Source: JAHDBG01 sp963922685
GTDB taxonomy: Bacteria; Pseudomonadota; Gammaproteobacteria; Chromatiales; Chromatiaceae
Assembly (NCBI GenBank): GCA_963922685.1
Contig: CAWUJM010000033.1
Coordinates: 1-21,605 of the forward strand
Direction of reading: 5' to 3'
Length of the DNA stretch: 21,605 nt
The notes beneath the pieces are model-generated. The model did no database searches and was not told where the DNA came from. It saw only the letters and a list, made by a program, of their open reading frames with translations. The position numbers were made by a program, and so were the translations under genes. Positions 15,592 through 21,605 of this stretch are shown here, in pieces. Positions within the stretch are counted from its first letter, which is position 1; each line of letters starts with the position of its first letter.

Positions 15592-16271
15592 GCTTGTTGT
15601 AACCGGTTGAGTGCGGCCGCCGCTGCTGCCTGTTCTGCTCTGCGCCGGTTCGTGCCGCGACCAGTGATGCTCAGGTTATGGTGTGGGATATCGCAACGGA
15701 CTGTGAACGCCTGCTGGTGTTGACTGCCTTGTGTCTGTTCCATCTGGTAGGTGGGCGGTGGCAGACCCCGGGCCTGCAGGTGTTCCTGCAGTGTGGTCTT
15801 CGGGTCTTTGGCCTGTAGTGCTGCTACCGGGTTGCGTAATGCATCGGCCAGTAAGCGGTGGACCAGATCACGCGCAGCAGTCAGGCCACCGTCCAGATAG
15901 ACTGCGGCGATGATCGCTTCGACTGTATCCGATAAGATGGAAGTCCGTGCTGCGCCGCCACTATGGCGTTCACCCTGCCCCAGTCTGAGGGCGGTACCCA
16001 GTTTCAGGTGGCGGGCGATTTCTGCCAGGGTATCGCCTCGTACCAGATGCGAGCGCATCCGGGTCAGTTGTCCTTCGCGGATCTGGTGTAACTGATGATA
16101 CAGATGGTCTGCTATGATAAATCCGAGGACCGCGTCGCCGAGAAATTCGAGCCGTTCATTATGGGCTGCGTCAGCACTGCGGTGGGTTAGTGCCTTTTGC
16201 AGATAGTGCAGATCGCGGAACTGATAGCCCAGCCTGGCCTGTAGTCGTTGTAGTGGGTCGTCACGGCGCAT
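15588..16271 (-). CDS. rnc: Ribonuclease III
   Basis: A 227-residue RNase III that cleaves double-stranded RNA, including the rRNA precursor. The family signature NERLEFLGDAVLG (38-50) supplies acidic residues E42 and D46, and SDTVEAIIAAVYLDGG supplies D115 and E118 of the metal site. A C-terminal double-stranded RNA-binding domain runs from about DPKTTLQEHLQARGLPPPTY to the GRGTNRRRAEQAAAAAAL helix. The start is ATG at 16271-16269; the frame remains open to 16310 inside lepB, but homology starts at about DPLQRLQARLGYQF. TGATG links the lepB stop to this start, and GTGA links its stop to era. Confidence 0.97.
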   Translation of the reverse strand: MRRDDPLQRLQARLGYQFRDLHYLQKALTHRSADAAHNERLEFLGDAVLGFIIADHLYHQLHQIREGQLTRMRSHLVRGDTLAEIARHLKLGTALRLGQGERHSGGAARTSILSDTVEAIIAAVYLDGGLTAARDLVHRLLADALRNPVAALQAKDPKTTLQEHLQARGLPPPTYQMEQTQGSQHQQAFTVRCDIPHHNLSITGRGTNRRRAEQAAAAAALNRLQQA

Positions 16272-17110
16272 CAGTGAATAAGGTGTCCGATCCGTTGCCA
16301 GTTGACCCATCCGGGTGATTCCAGGTCCCAGTTCAACCAGACCAGAAACGCCTGTCCGACCAGATTCTGTTCAGGTACAAATCCCCAGCAGCGCCCGTCG
16401 TTGCTGTCGTCGCGGTTATCTCCCATCACCAGATAGTGTCCGGCAGGTACGGTGACTGTCCGGCTGCCCATAAAGGCGCAACCCGGATTGATATCCGGTA
16501 CGCGTGGATTCGTCAGGATGTCATGTGCGATGTTGTCTGGTAGTTGCTCCTGACTGTGCCGGTAGCCCTGCGCACGCAGGCCACTGCCGGTGGCCTGATA
16601 GCGCCCGACTGGCGTCAGCCTGACTGGCTTACCGTTGAGGATCACGGTCTTGTTCACGTAGCGTACCGTATCACCGGGAACCCCGATCACCCGCTTGATG
16701 TAGTCCAGCCGCTCGTTCTGCGGCCAGCGGAATACAATCACATCACCGCGTTCCGGTTCGCTGATGTCCAGTAGTTTGTTTTTTGTGACGGGCAACCGGA
16801 GTCCGTAAATGAATTTATTGACCAGGATAAAGTCGCCGATCAGCAGGTTGGGCATCATGGATCCGGACGGAATCCGGAACGGTTCAATTGCGAAGCTGCG
16901 TATCAGCAGTACGATCAGAAACACCGGCAGAAATGAACGCGCATTGGCCACCAGATACGGGGGTGTGGTCAATTTACCGCGCAGCATCCGGTAAGGCAGC
17001 CAGATCAGTGCACTGACCAGCGTGCCAACCACCAGAGCATGTTCAATGCCGAAGGTCAGAATCAGCCAGATCAGCAGCGCAAAAAAGGCGATCAGCAGAA
17101 AGCGTTGCAT
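16271..17110 (-). CDS. lepB: Signal peptidase I
   Basis: A 279-residue type I leader peptidase that removes signal peptides from exported proteins at the outer face of the inner membrane. The N-terminus carries membrane segments at about 1-40 and 57-72. The catalytic dyad is S84 in IPSGSMMP and K139 in DYIKRVIGVPGD. Other family boxes are GDFILVNKFIYG, RGDVIVFRWP and the terminal GDNRDDSNDGRCWGFVPEQNLVGQA. The start ATG is at 17110-17108; its stop shares one base with the rnc start (TGATG). lepA, its usual upstream partner, is not present; pssA ends 31 bases upstream instead. Confidence 0.97.
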   Translation of the reverse strand: MQRFLLIAFFALLIWLILTFGIEHALVVGTLVSALIWLPYRMLRGKLTTPPYLVANARSFLPVFLIVLLIRSFAIEPFRIPSGSMMPNLLIGDFILVNKFIYGLRLPVTKNKLLDISEPERGDVIVFRWPQNERLDYIKRVIGVPGDTVRYVNKTVILNGKPVRLTPVGRYQATGSGLRAQGYRHSQEQLPDNIAHDILTNPRVPDINPGCAFMGSRTVTVPAGHYLVMGDNRDDSNDGRCWGFVPEQNLVGQAFLVWLNWDLESPGWVNWQRIGHLIH

Positions 17111-17141
17111 ACAGAACCGGGAAAATGGGTGTGAAGCAGGT

Positions 17142-17885
17142 TTAGCGGCGGGCCTTACGCTGCTGATGGCGGCGCAGGCGATACAGGGCGGCGATCGGGC
17201 CGGACAGGCCGTACACCAGAAACAGGGTAAACAGGACCGGTGCGGGTCGGATCAGGAGCACAGCCAGGCCGAGCATGATCACAACCGCACTGATAAATGG
17301 TACCTTGCCTTTGAAGTCGATTTCTTTGAAGCTGTAATAGCGGATATTACTGACCATCAGCAGGCCGGTCAGAATAGTCAGGATGACAATCAGCCAGCTC
17401 AATGCTGTACCGGGATAACCGCTGTTGTCGATAATCCAGACCGTTGCTGCCAGAATGGCCGCAGCAGATGGACTGGGCAGACCGGTAAAATATTTTTTAT
17501 CACCGGTCTGGACCGTGTTAAAACGCGCCAGACGTAATGCTGTGGTGGCAGTATAGATAAAGGCGACGAACCAGCCCAGCTTGCCCAGTCCGGTCAGGGC
17601 CCACTGATGCACCAGCAGCGCAGGGGCCAGGCCGAATGCTATCAGATCAGACAGACTGTCGTATTCGGCACCGAAGGCGGTCTGGGTCTGGGTCAGGCGC
17701 GCCACCCGCCCGTCCAGTCCGTCCAGAATAAAGGCAATAAAGATCGCGACCACTGACTGATCAAAGTTGCCTTCAATCGCTGCCAGCACGGCATAAAATC
17801 CGGCAAACAGGGCAGAGGTCGTAAACAGATTCGGTAACAGATAGATACCACGTTTCCGTTTGCGGGGGTGGCGTGCCTGCGGCAT
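17142..17885 (-). CDS. pssA: CDP-diacylglycerol-serine O-phosphatidyltransferase
   Basis: A 247-residue integral membrane enzyme making phosphatidylserine, precursor of phosphatidylethanolamine. The CDP-alcohol phosphatidyltransferase signature D-G-x2-A-R-x8-G-x3-D-x3-D is complete at D58-G59, A62-R63, G72, D76 and D80. It opens RGIYLLPNLFTTSALFAGF and later has TALRLARFN and FTGLPSPSAAA, all typical of the membrane-embedded PssA type rather than the phospholipase-D-like E. coli enzyme. About seven to eight hydrophobic segments and a basic C-terminal tail (RLRRHQQRKARR) are visible. It begins 2 bases after the ilvC stop; the ilvC-pssA neighbourhood is common in beta- and some gammaproteobacteria. 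Confidence 0.95.
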   Translation of the reverse strand: MPQARHPRKRKRGIYLLPNLFTTSALFAGFYAVLAAIEGNFDQSVVAIFIAFILDGLDGRVARLTQTQTAFGAEYDSLSDLIAFGLAPALLVHQWALTGLGKLGWFVAFIYTATTALRLARFNTVQTGDKKYFTGLPSPSAAAILAATVWIIDNSGYPGTALSWLIVILTILTGLLMVSNIRYYSFKEIDFKGKVPFISAVVIMLGLAVLLIRPAPVLFTLFLVYGLSGPIAALYRLRRHQQRKARR

Positions 17886-17887
17886 GG

Positions 17888-18904
17888 TCAGTTTTTGTCT
17901 TTATCGACGATTTTCTGAATCCAGGGCATCATCGCACGCAGTTGTGCACCAACCTGTTCTATCGGGTGCGCCGCATTGTTACGCCGGTGCGCCGTCATTT
18001 CAGGATAGTTGGTCTGACCTTCCAGAATGAAACGTTTCGCATATTCGCCCGTCCGGATACGGTGTAGTGCGTCACGCATGGCCTGGCGTGATTCGGCATT
18101 GATCACGCTCGGCCCGGTCACATATTCGCCGTATTCGGCATTGTTCGAGATCGAATAGTTCATGTTGGCGATGCCGCCTTCATACATCAGATCCACGATC
18201 AGTTTCAGCTCGTGCAGGCATTCGAAATAAGCCATCTCCGGGGCATAACCGGCTTCGGTCAGGGTTTCGAATCCGGCCTTTACCAGCTCCACTGCACCAC
18301 CGCACAATACCGCCTGTTCGCCGAACAGGTCGGTTTCAGTCTCATCTCTGAAGGTGGTTTCAATGATGCCGGTGCGTCCGCCACCGATCGCTGCAGCATA
18401 AGAGAGTGCGATCTGTTTGGCTTGTCCGCTCGCATCCTGTGCGACTGCGATCAGATCCGGGATACCACCACCTTTTGTATATTCATTGCGTACGGTGTGG
18501 CCGGGTGCCTTCGGGGCAATCATGATCACATCTAGGTCGGTGCGTGGCACGATCTGGTTGTAATGAATGGCAAAGCCATGCGCAAACGCGAGGGTTGCGC
18601 CCGTTTTCAGATTGGGCGCGATTTCGTCACGATACAGTTGAGCCTGAAACTCGTCCGGGGTCAGTACCATCACCAGGTCGGCGTCTGTAACAGCCGCAGT
18701 GACGTCTTTCACTGTGAGTCCGGCTGCTTCGGCCTTCGCGACAGAACCGGAGCCGGTGCGCAGGCCGACACACACGGAGACGCCTGAATCATGCAGATTA
18801 TTCGCATGAGCATGGCCCTGTGAGCCATAGCCCAGAATGGCAACTTTGCGGTTTCTGATCAGGTTCAGGTCGCAATCCTGATCGTAATAGATATTGACTG
18901 GCAT
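17888..18904 (-). CDS. ilvC: Ketol-acid reductoisomerase (class I)
   Basis: A 338-residue class I KARI converting acetolactate or acetohydroxybutyrate to dihydroxy acids in valine, leucine and isoleucine synthesis. The NADPH-binding Rossmann loop is GYGSQGHAHANNL from residue 25. LVMVLTPDEFQ, FAHGFAIHYNQIVP with the catalytic-region His, and IAPKAPGHTVRNEY follow. The knotted C-terminal domain carries the metal ligands in ETDLFGEQAVLCGG and YFECLHELKLIVDLMYEGG. Class I length (about 338) distinguishes it from the longer E. coli class II enzyme. It follows ilvH after 41 bases and precedes pssA by 2 bases. Confidence 0.98.
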   Translation of the reverse strand: MPVNIYYDQDCDLNLIRNRKVAILGYGSQGHAHANNLHDSGVSVCVGLRTGSGSVAKAEAAGLTVKDVTAAVTDADLVMVLTPDEFQAQLYRDEIAPNLKTGATLAFAHGFAIHYNQIVPRTDLDVIMIAPKAPGHTVRNEYTKGGGIPDLIAVAQDASGQAKQIALSYAAAIGGGRTGIIETTFRDETETDLFGEQAVLCGGAVELVKAGFETLTEAGYAPEMAYFECLHELKLIVDLMYEGGIANMNYSISNNAEYGEYVTGPSVINAESRQAMRDALHRIRTGEYAKRFILEGQTNYPEMTAHRRNNAAHPIEQVGAQLRAMMPWIQKIVDKDKN

Positions 18905-18945
18905 AGTGAGTTTTGTCCCGGAAATAACGGATTCAGAGGTGTACC

Positions 18946-19440
18946 TCAGGAAGCGGCAACTGGTTTGCGTCCGCGCACAACGCCCAGTGCACCGGAGCGT
19001 ATGGTCTCAAGTATCGTATTGTCATCCAGTGTTTCAATGAATGCATTCAGCTTTGCATTGTCGCCGGTGATTTCAATGACATAGTGGGTATGTCCGATAT
19101 CAATGATCCGACCACGAAAGATATCAGTCAGCTGTTTCAGTTCGGCTCGCATCGTACCTTCGGCACGTACCTTGACCATCATCAGCTCGCGTTCAATATG
19201 GATACCTTCAGTCAGGTCCACGACCCGTGTGACATCAACCAGCTTGTTCAGTTGTTTGATGATCTGTTCAATCACATGGTCGCTGCCGCGTGTTACCAGC
19301 GTAATTCGCGACAGAGTCGGATCCTCAGTCGGGGCGACAGTGAGTGATTCAATGTTATAGCCACGCGCGGCAAATAAGGTGGCGACCCGGGCCAGTGCGC
19401 CGGCAGCATTCTCCAGCCAGACTGAGATGATATGTCGCAT
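18946..19440 (-). CDS. ilvH: Acetolactate synthase small (regulatory) subunit
   Basis: A 164-residue regulatory subunit that stimulates the catalytic subunit and confers feedback inhibition by valine. The N-terminal ACT domain reads ISVWLENAAGALARVATLF, then RGYNIESLTVAPTEDPTLSR; a second ACT-like half follows (LMMVKVRAEGTMRAELKQL, DIGHTHYVIEITGD). Size and pattern match the IlvH/IlvN long type of AHAS III-like enzymes. Its ATG shares a base with the ilvB stop (TGATG), consistent with coupled, stoichiometric synthesis of the two subunits. Confidence 0.97.
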   Translation of the reverse strand: MRHIISVWLENAAGALARVATLFAARGYNIESLTVAPTEDPTLSRITLVTRGSDHVIEQIIKQLNKLVDVTRVVDLTEGIHIERELMMVKVRAEGTMRAELKQLTDIFRGRIIDIGHTHYVIEITGDNAKLNAFIETLDDNTILETIRSGALGVVRGRKPVAAS

Positions 19441-21173
19441 CAGGCCAGCTCCCGTTCAGTGGTCAGATTGGGTGACAGATGCATCTCATGGTGGCCCTGC
19501 CCGGCCTTGATCATCGGATACACATTTTCTGCCGGGTCTACCACAATATCCAGAAATACCAGCCGGTCTTTCTGTGCAAATGCTTCACGATAAGCACCCT
19601 CCAGATCAGCCGGATCAGTAATTCTCAGCCCGACATGTCCGAAGCTTTCGGCCAGTTTGCAGAAGTCCGGCAATGCATCAACATACGAGTGCGAATAACG
19701 ACTGTCATAAAAAAACTCCTGCCATTGTCGTACCATACCCATGTAGCCATTATTCAGTAATACGATCTTGACCGGCAGATCGTATTGTCTGCAGGTCGCC
19801 AGTTCCTGAATGCACATCTGGATGCTGGCTTCACCAGTGATACAGGCGACGGTTGCCTCAGGAAATGCCTGCTGTACCCCCATTGCAGCCGGCAGGCCAA
19901 AGCCCATGGTGCCCAGTCCACCTGAGTTAATCCAGCGGCGCGGCTGATCAAACGGGTAGAACTGGGCTGCAAACATCTGATGTTGCCCGACATCCGAAGT
20001 CAGGTAAAAATCGTGATCACGGGTGACCTGATACAGCGTTTCCACAGCAGCCTGCGGCTTAATGACGGTATCACCCGGCTGGTACGCCAGAGACTGTACC
20101 GCACGCCAGGTCGCAATCTGTTGCCACCAGACATCCAGCGCAGTCTGGCTGATCTGATCCCGTTGGGGTCTGAGCCGGGCCGTGATGTCACTCAATACCT
20201 GATGTACCTGGCCGACGATCGGAATATCAACCCGTACGGTCTTGGCAATAGAGGCCGGATCCACATCAATGTGGATAATCCTGGCGTGTGGACAGAATTC
20301 AGCGACCTGGCCGGTGACCCGGTCATCAAAGCGGGCACCGATCGCGATCAGCAGATCCGCTTCATGCATCGCCATATTCGCTTCGTAAGTGCCATGCATC
20401 CCGAGCATCCCGAGAAACTGAGCGTCGGTACCCGGATAGGCGCCCAGCCCCATCAGAGTGCTGGTAATCGGAAAACCGGTCAGTTTGACAAATTCGCGCA
20501 GGATATCTGAGGCCTCGCCCAGAATCACGCCGCCGCCGGTATAGATCACAGGTCGCTGCGCCTGCAGGATCAGTTCAACCGCCTTATGTGCCTGCCCGAC
20601 ATGGCCTTTCACCATCGGGTTATATGAGCGCATCTGCAGTGTATCCGGGCAGGTATACGGGATTCTGATGTTCGGGTCAGTAATGTCTTTCGGAATATCC
20701 ACCACGACCGGACCGGGCCGCCCGGTTGCGGCGATATAAAATGCCTTTTTCAGTGTCGTGGCGATATCTTCCAGTCGTTTGACCAGAAAGTTGTGTTTGA
20801 CGCAGGGGCGGGTGATGCCGACGGTATCCACTTCCTGAAATGCATCTGAGCCAATCACCGGTGTGGGTACCTGTCCGCTGATCACCACCATCGGCACAGA
20901 GTCCATATGCGCTGTGGCGATGCCGGTGACGGCGTTCGTTGCACCCGGACCGGAAGTGACCAGCACCACACCGGTTTTGCCGGTGGCGCGGGCATAGCCA
21001 TCAGCGGCATGGGTCGCCCCCTGCTCATGTCGCACCAGAATGTGCCGGATCTGGTCCTGCTGAAATAATGCATCGTAGATATGCAGTACAGCACCGCCCG
21101 GATAGCCCCAGATATAGTCAACACCTTCGTCCTGCAGTGTCTGGACAACGATTTCGGCACCACTCAGGTTCAT
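19440..21173 (-). CDS. ilvB: Acetolactate synthase large (catalytic) subunit
   Basis: A 577-residue thiamine-diphosphate enzyme (AHAS) performing the first common step of branched-chain amino-acid synthesis. The catalytic glutamate E50 lies in VRHEQGATHAADGYARATGK; GYPGGAVLHIYDALF precedes it, and VVISGQVPTPVIGSDAFQE follows. The FAD-region GARFDDRVTG and the cofactor segment LLNNGYMGMVRQWQEFFY are normal. The ThDP-Mg motif reads GEASIQM rather than GDGS; I recall GEAS being usual in a beta/gammaproteobacterial subgroup, so this is not a defect. GAGGAG (21182-21187), inside the fis 3' end, is an excellent ribosome site 8 bases from the ATG, which itself overlaps the fis TGA. It is sometimes named ilvI. 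Confidence 0.97.
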   Translation of the reverse strand: MNLSGAEIVVQTLQDEGVDYIWGYPGGAVLHIYDALFQQDQIRHILVRHEQGATHAADGYARATGKTGVVLVTSGPGATNAVTGIATAHMDSVPMVVISGQVPTPVIGSDAFQEVDTVGITRPCVKHNFLVKRLEDIATTLKKAFYIAATGRPGPVVVDIPKDITDPNIRIPYTCPDTLQMRSYNPMVKGHVGQAHKAVELILQAQRPVIYTGGGVILGEASDILREFVKLTGFPITSTLMGLGAYPGTDAQFLGMLGMHGTYEANMAMHEADLLIAIGARFDDRVTGQVAEFCPHARIIHIDVDPASIAKTVRVDIPIVGQVHQVLSDITARLRPQRDQISQTALDVWWQQIATWRAVQSLAYQPGDTVIKPQAAVETLYQVTRDHDFYLTSDVGQHQMFAAQFYPFDQPRRWINSGGLGTMGFGLPAAMGVQQAFPEATVACITGEASIQMCIQELATCRQYDLPVKIVLLNNGYMGMVRQWQEFFYDSRYSHSYVDALPDFCKLAESFGHVGLRITDPADLEGAYREAFAQKDRLVFLDIVVDPAENVYPMIKAGQGHHEMHLSPNLTTERELA

Positions 21174-21442
21174 GTGCCAGTCTCCTCTGGTGTTGTTGCT
21201 GTCAGTTGATACTGGCGCATTTTTTTGCGTAAAGTGGTGCGGCTGATACCCAGAATAGCTGCAGTCCGACTCTGATGTCCGCCGGTATAAGCCAGGGTGC
21301 TGGTCAGTAAGGTCTGTTCCACCTGTGCCATCACTTGCTGATAGAGTTGCGTCGGTGCTGCGCCCGCCAGTTGCGCAAAATAGTCTGCCAGCACGGTGTG
21401 TACCTGCTGGCCGATTGCAGTCTGTTCTGCCGGGTGAGACAT
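21170..21442 (-). CDS. fis: Fis-family DNA-binding protein
   Basis: A 90-residue protein of near-classical Fis length. The C-terminal helix-turn-helix is GGHQSRTAAILGISRTTLRKKMRQYQL, shown in part by ILGISRTTLRKKM, close to the E. coli Fis RAALMMGINRGTLRKKL. The preceding region (LYQQVMAQVEQTLLTSTLAYT) corresponds to the Fis dimer helices, E-x-x-LL being conserved. Fis is a nucleoid protein and growth-phase regulator that bends DNA. ATG 21442-21440 is chosen because homology does not extend upstream, though the frame is open past 21544. fis usually follows dusB; here it heads the ilv operon and overlaps ilvB by ATGA. It could instead be a Fis-like specialised regulator if another fis exists. 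Confidence 0.88.
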   Translation of the reverse strand: MSHPAEQTAIGQQVHTVLADYFAQLAGAAPTQLYQQVMAQVEQTLLTSTLAYTGGHQSRTAAILGISRTTLRKKMRQYQLTATTPEETGT

Positions 21443-21506
21443 GAATTTTGTGACATATACAGGAAAAAAGTCCGATCTGCTGATAATAGCAGACAGCAAA
21501 CGAGCG

Positions 21507-21535
21507 ATTATAGCGTTGAACCGGGTGCTTTGCAC
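21507..21535 (-). promoter_or_regulatory. Candidate sigma-70 promoter of the fis-ilv operon
   Basis: On the minus strand a perfect -10 box TATAAT occupies 21512-21507. A spacer of 17 bases leads back to GTGCAA (21535-21530) in the -35 position, which matches only three of six consensus bases. A weak -35 suggests dependence on an activator, or the spacer repeats noted separately may bind one. Transcription would start near 21500, leaving a leader of roughly 55-60 bases before the fis ATG. No leader peptide rich in Leu, Ile or Val is apparent in that short stretch. Confidence 0.5.
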
Positions 21536-21551
21536 CTGCTCCATCAGGTGC
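21524..21551. repeat. Two overlapping inverted repeats over the fis -35 region
   Basis: Reading the plus strand, GGTGC (21524-21528), TTT, GCACC (21532-21536) is a perfect 5-base inverted repeat. GCACCTG (21532-21538), CTCCAT, CAGGTGC (21545-21551) is a perfect 7-base inverted repeat. They share the GCACC arm, so three copies of the same half-site (GGTGC, GCACC(TG), (CA)GGTGC) alternate in orientation across the -35 box. This could be a dimeric regulator's operator or mutually exclusive hairpins. Confidence 0.55.
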
Positions 21552-21605
21552 GCAGCAATTCCCGCTGAAAAGTTGGTTGAGCGTCGCGAAGTGGTTTTTG
21601 AGGCG

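Noticed and set aside
17022..17537. Plus-strand open frame of 171 codons across lepB and pssA
   Set aside because: It is antisense to two well-conserved genes and has a low-complexity, Gln/Asp-rich composition typical of antisense shadow frames.
19790..19870. GEAS instead of GDGS in the IlvB cofactor motif
   Set aside because: The rest of the cofactor region is normal, and I recall this variant as usual in a beta/gammaproteobacterial subgroup of the enzyme, so it is not evidence of inactivation.
21544..21605. Possible end of a minus-strand gene upstream of fis, reading PLRDAQPTFQRELLRT to a TGA at 21546-21544
   Set aside because: Only about 20 codons are visible and I do not recognise a family; another minus frame is also open, so this cannot be called a gene. 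If real, it would place the fis -35 repeats at that gene's stop codon.
21513..21605. Plus-strand open frame running off the window end, reading AAIPAEKLVERREVV
   Set aside because: It overlaps the fis promoter, has no clear start or ribosome site, and is too short to judge.

Overview
The window looks like chromosomal DNA of a gammaproteobacterium. Fis is present. NrdA has the duplicated ATP-cone layout and CEACQ tail that I associate with Pseudomonas-type class Ia enzymes. MreC/MreD, OsmC/YhfA and the lepB-rnc-era block are also gammaproteobacterial in flavour. Two 60-base lines counted by hand are about 58% GC in nrdA and 28% at the 3' end of the asparagine-synthase gene, so most of the window is moderately GC-rich with one AT-rich stretch. 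I cannot name a genus. Gene content is mostly core metabolism and cell-cycle housekeeping, and no intergenic gap exceeds about 170 bases. || Layout, plus strand (1-14658): the tail of a probably frameshifted DUF4160 gene with its usual partner DUF2442 (1-412); comM/yifB (420-1925); trpC overlapping an OsmC/YhfA-type gene (1967-3231); a tightly packed series argD-argF-ABC ATPase-sodium symporter-asparagine synthase (3394-9893), in which the symporter is broken by what reads as a 2-base AT duplication; an AT-rich accessory patch (about 9500-10440) holding the asparagine-synthase tail, a ribbon-helix-helix antitoxin and a truncated RelE-like toxin; nrdA without nrdB (10440-13298); and mreC-mreD without mreB (13334-14658), mreC apparently starting at a non-standard codon. 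|| Minus strand (21605 down to 14698): fis-ilvB-ilvH-ilvC-pssA-lepB-rnc-era, all co-directional, with 1-4 base stop/start overlaps at fis/ilvB, ilvB/ilvH, lepB/rnc and rnc/era and gaps of at most 41 bases elsewhere. It converges on mreD. A consensus -10 (TATAAT) with overlapping inverted repeats lies just upstream of fis, so one promoter may drive the whole series. || Working together: ComM assists natural transformation; TrpC makes tryptophan; ArgD and ArgF carry out two arginine steps; IlvB/H/C make branched-chain amino acids; NrdA makes deoxynucleotides but needs an NrdB from elsewhere; MreC/D shape the wall; LepB and PssA serve the membrane; Rnc and Era mature rRNA and ribosomes. || I found no CRISPR array, phage, insertion sequence, rRNA or tRNA gene, and no clearly new multi-gene system. 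The most informative oddities are the broken symporter, the mreC start, the fis-led ilv operon with its repeat-bearing promoter, orphan nrdA, and two decayed toxin-antitoxin-like pairs.
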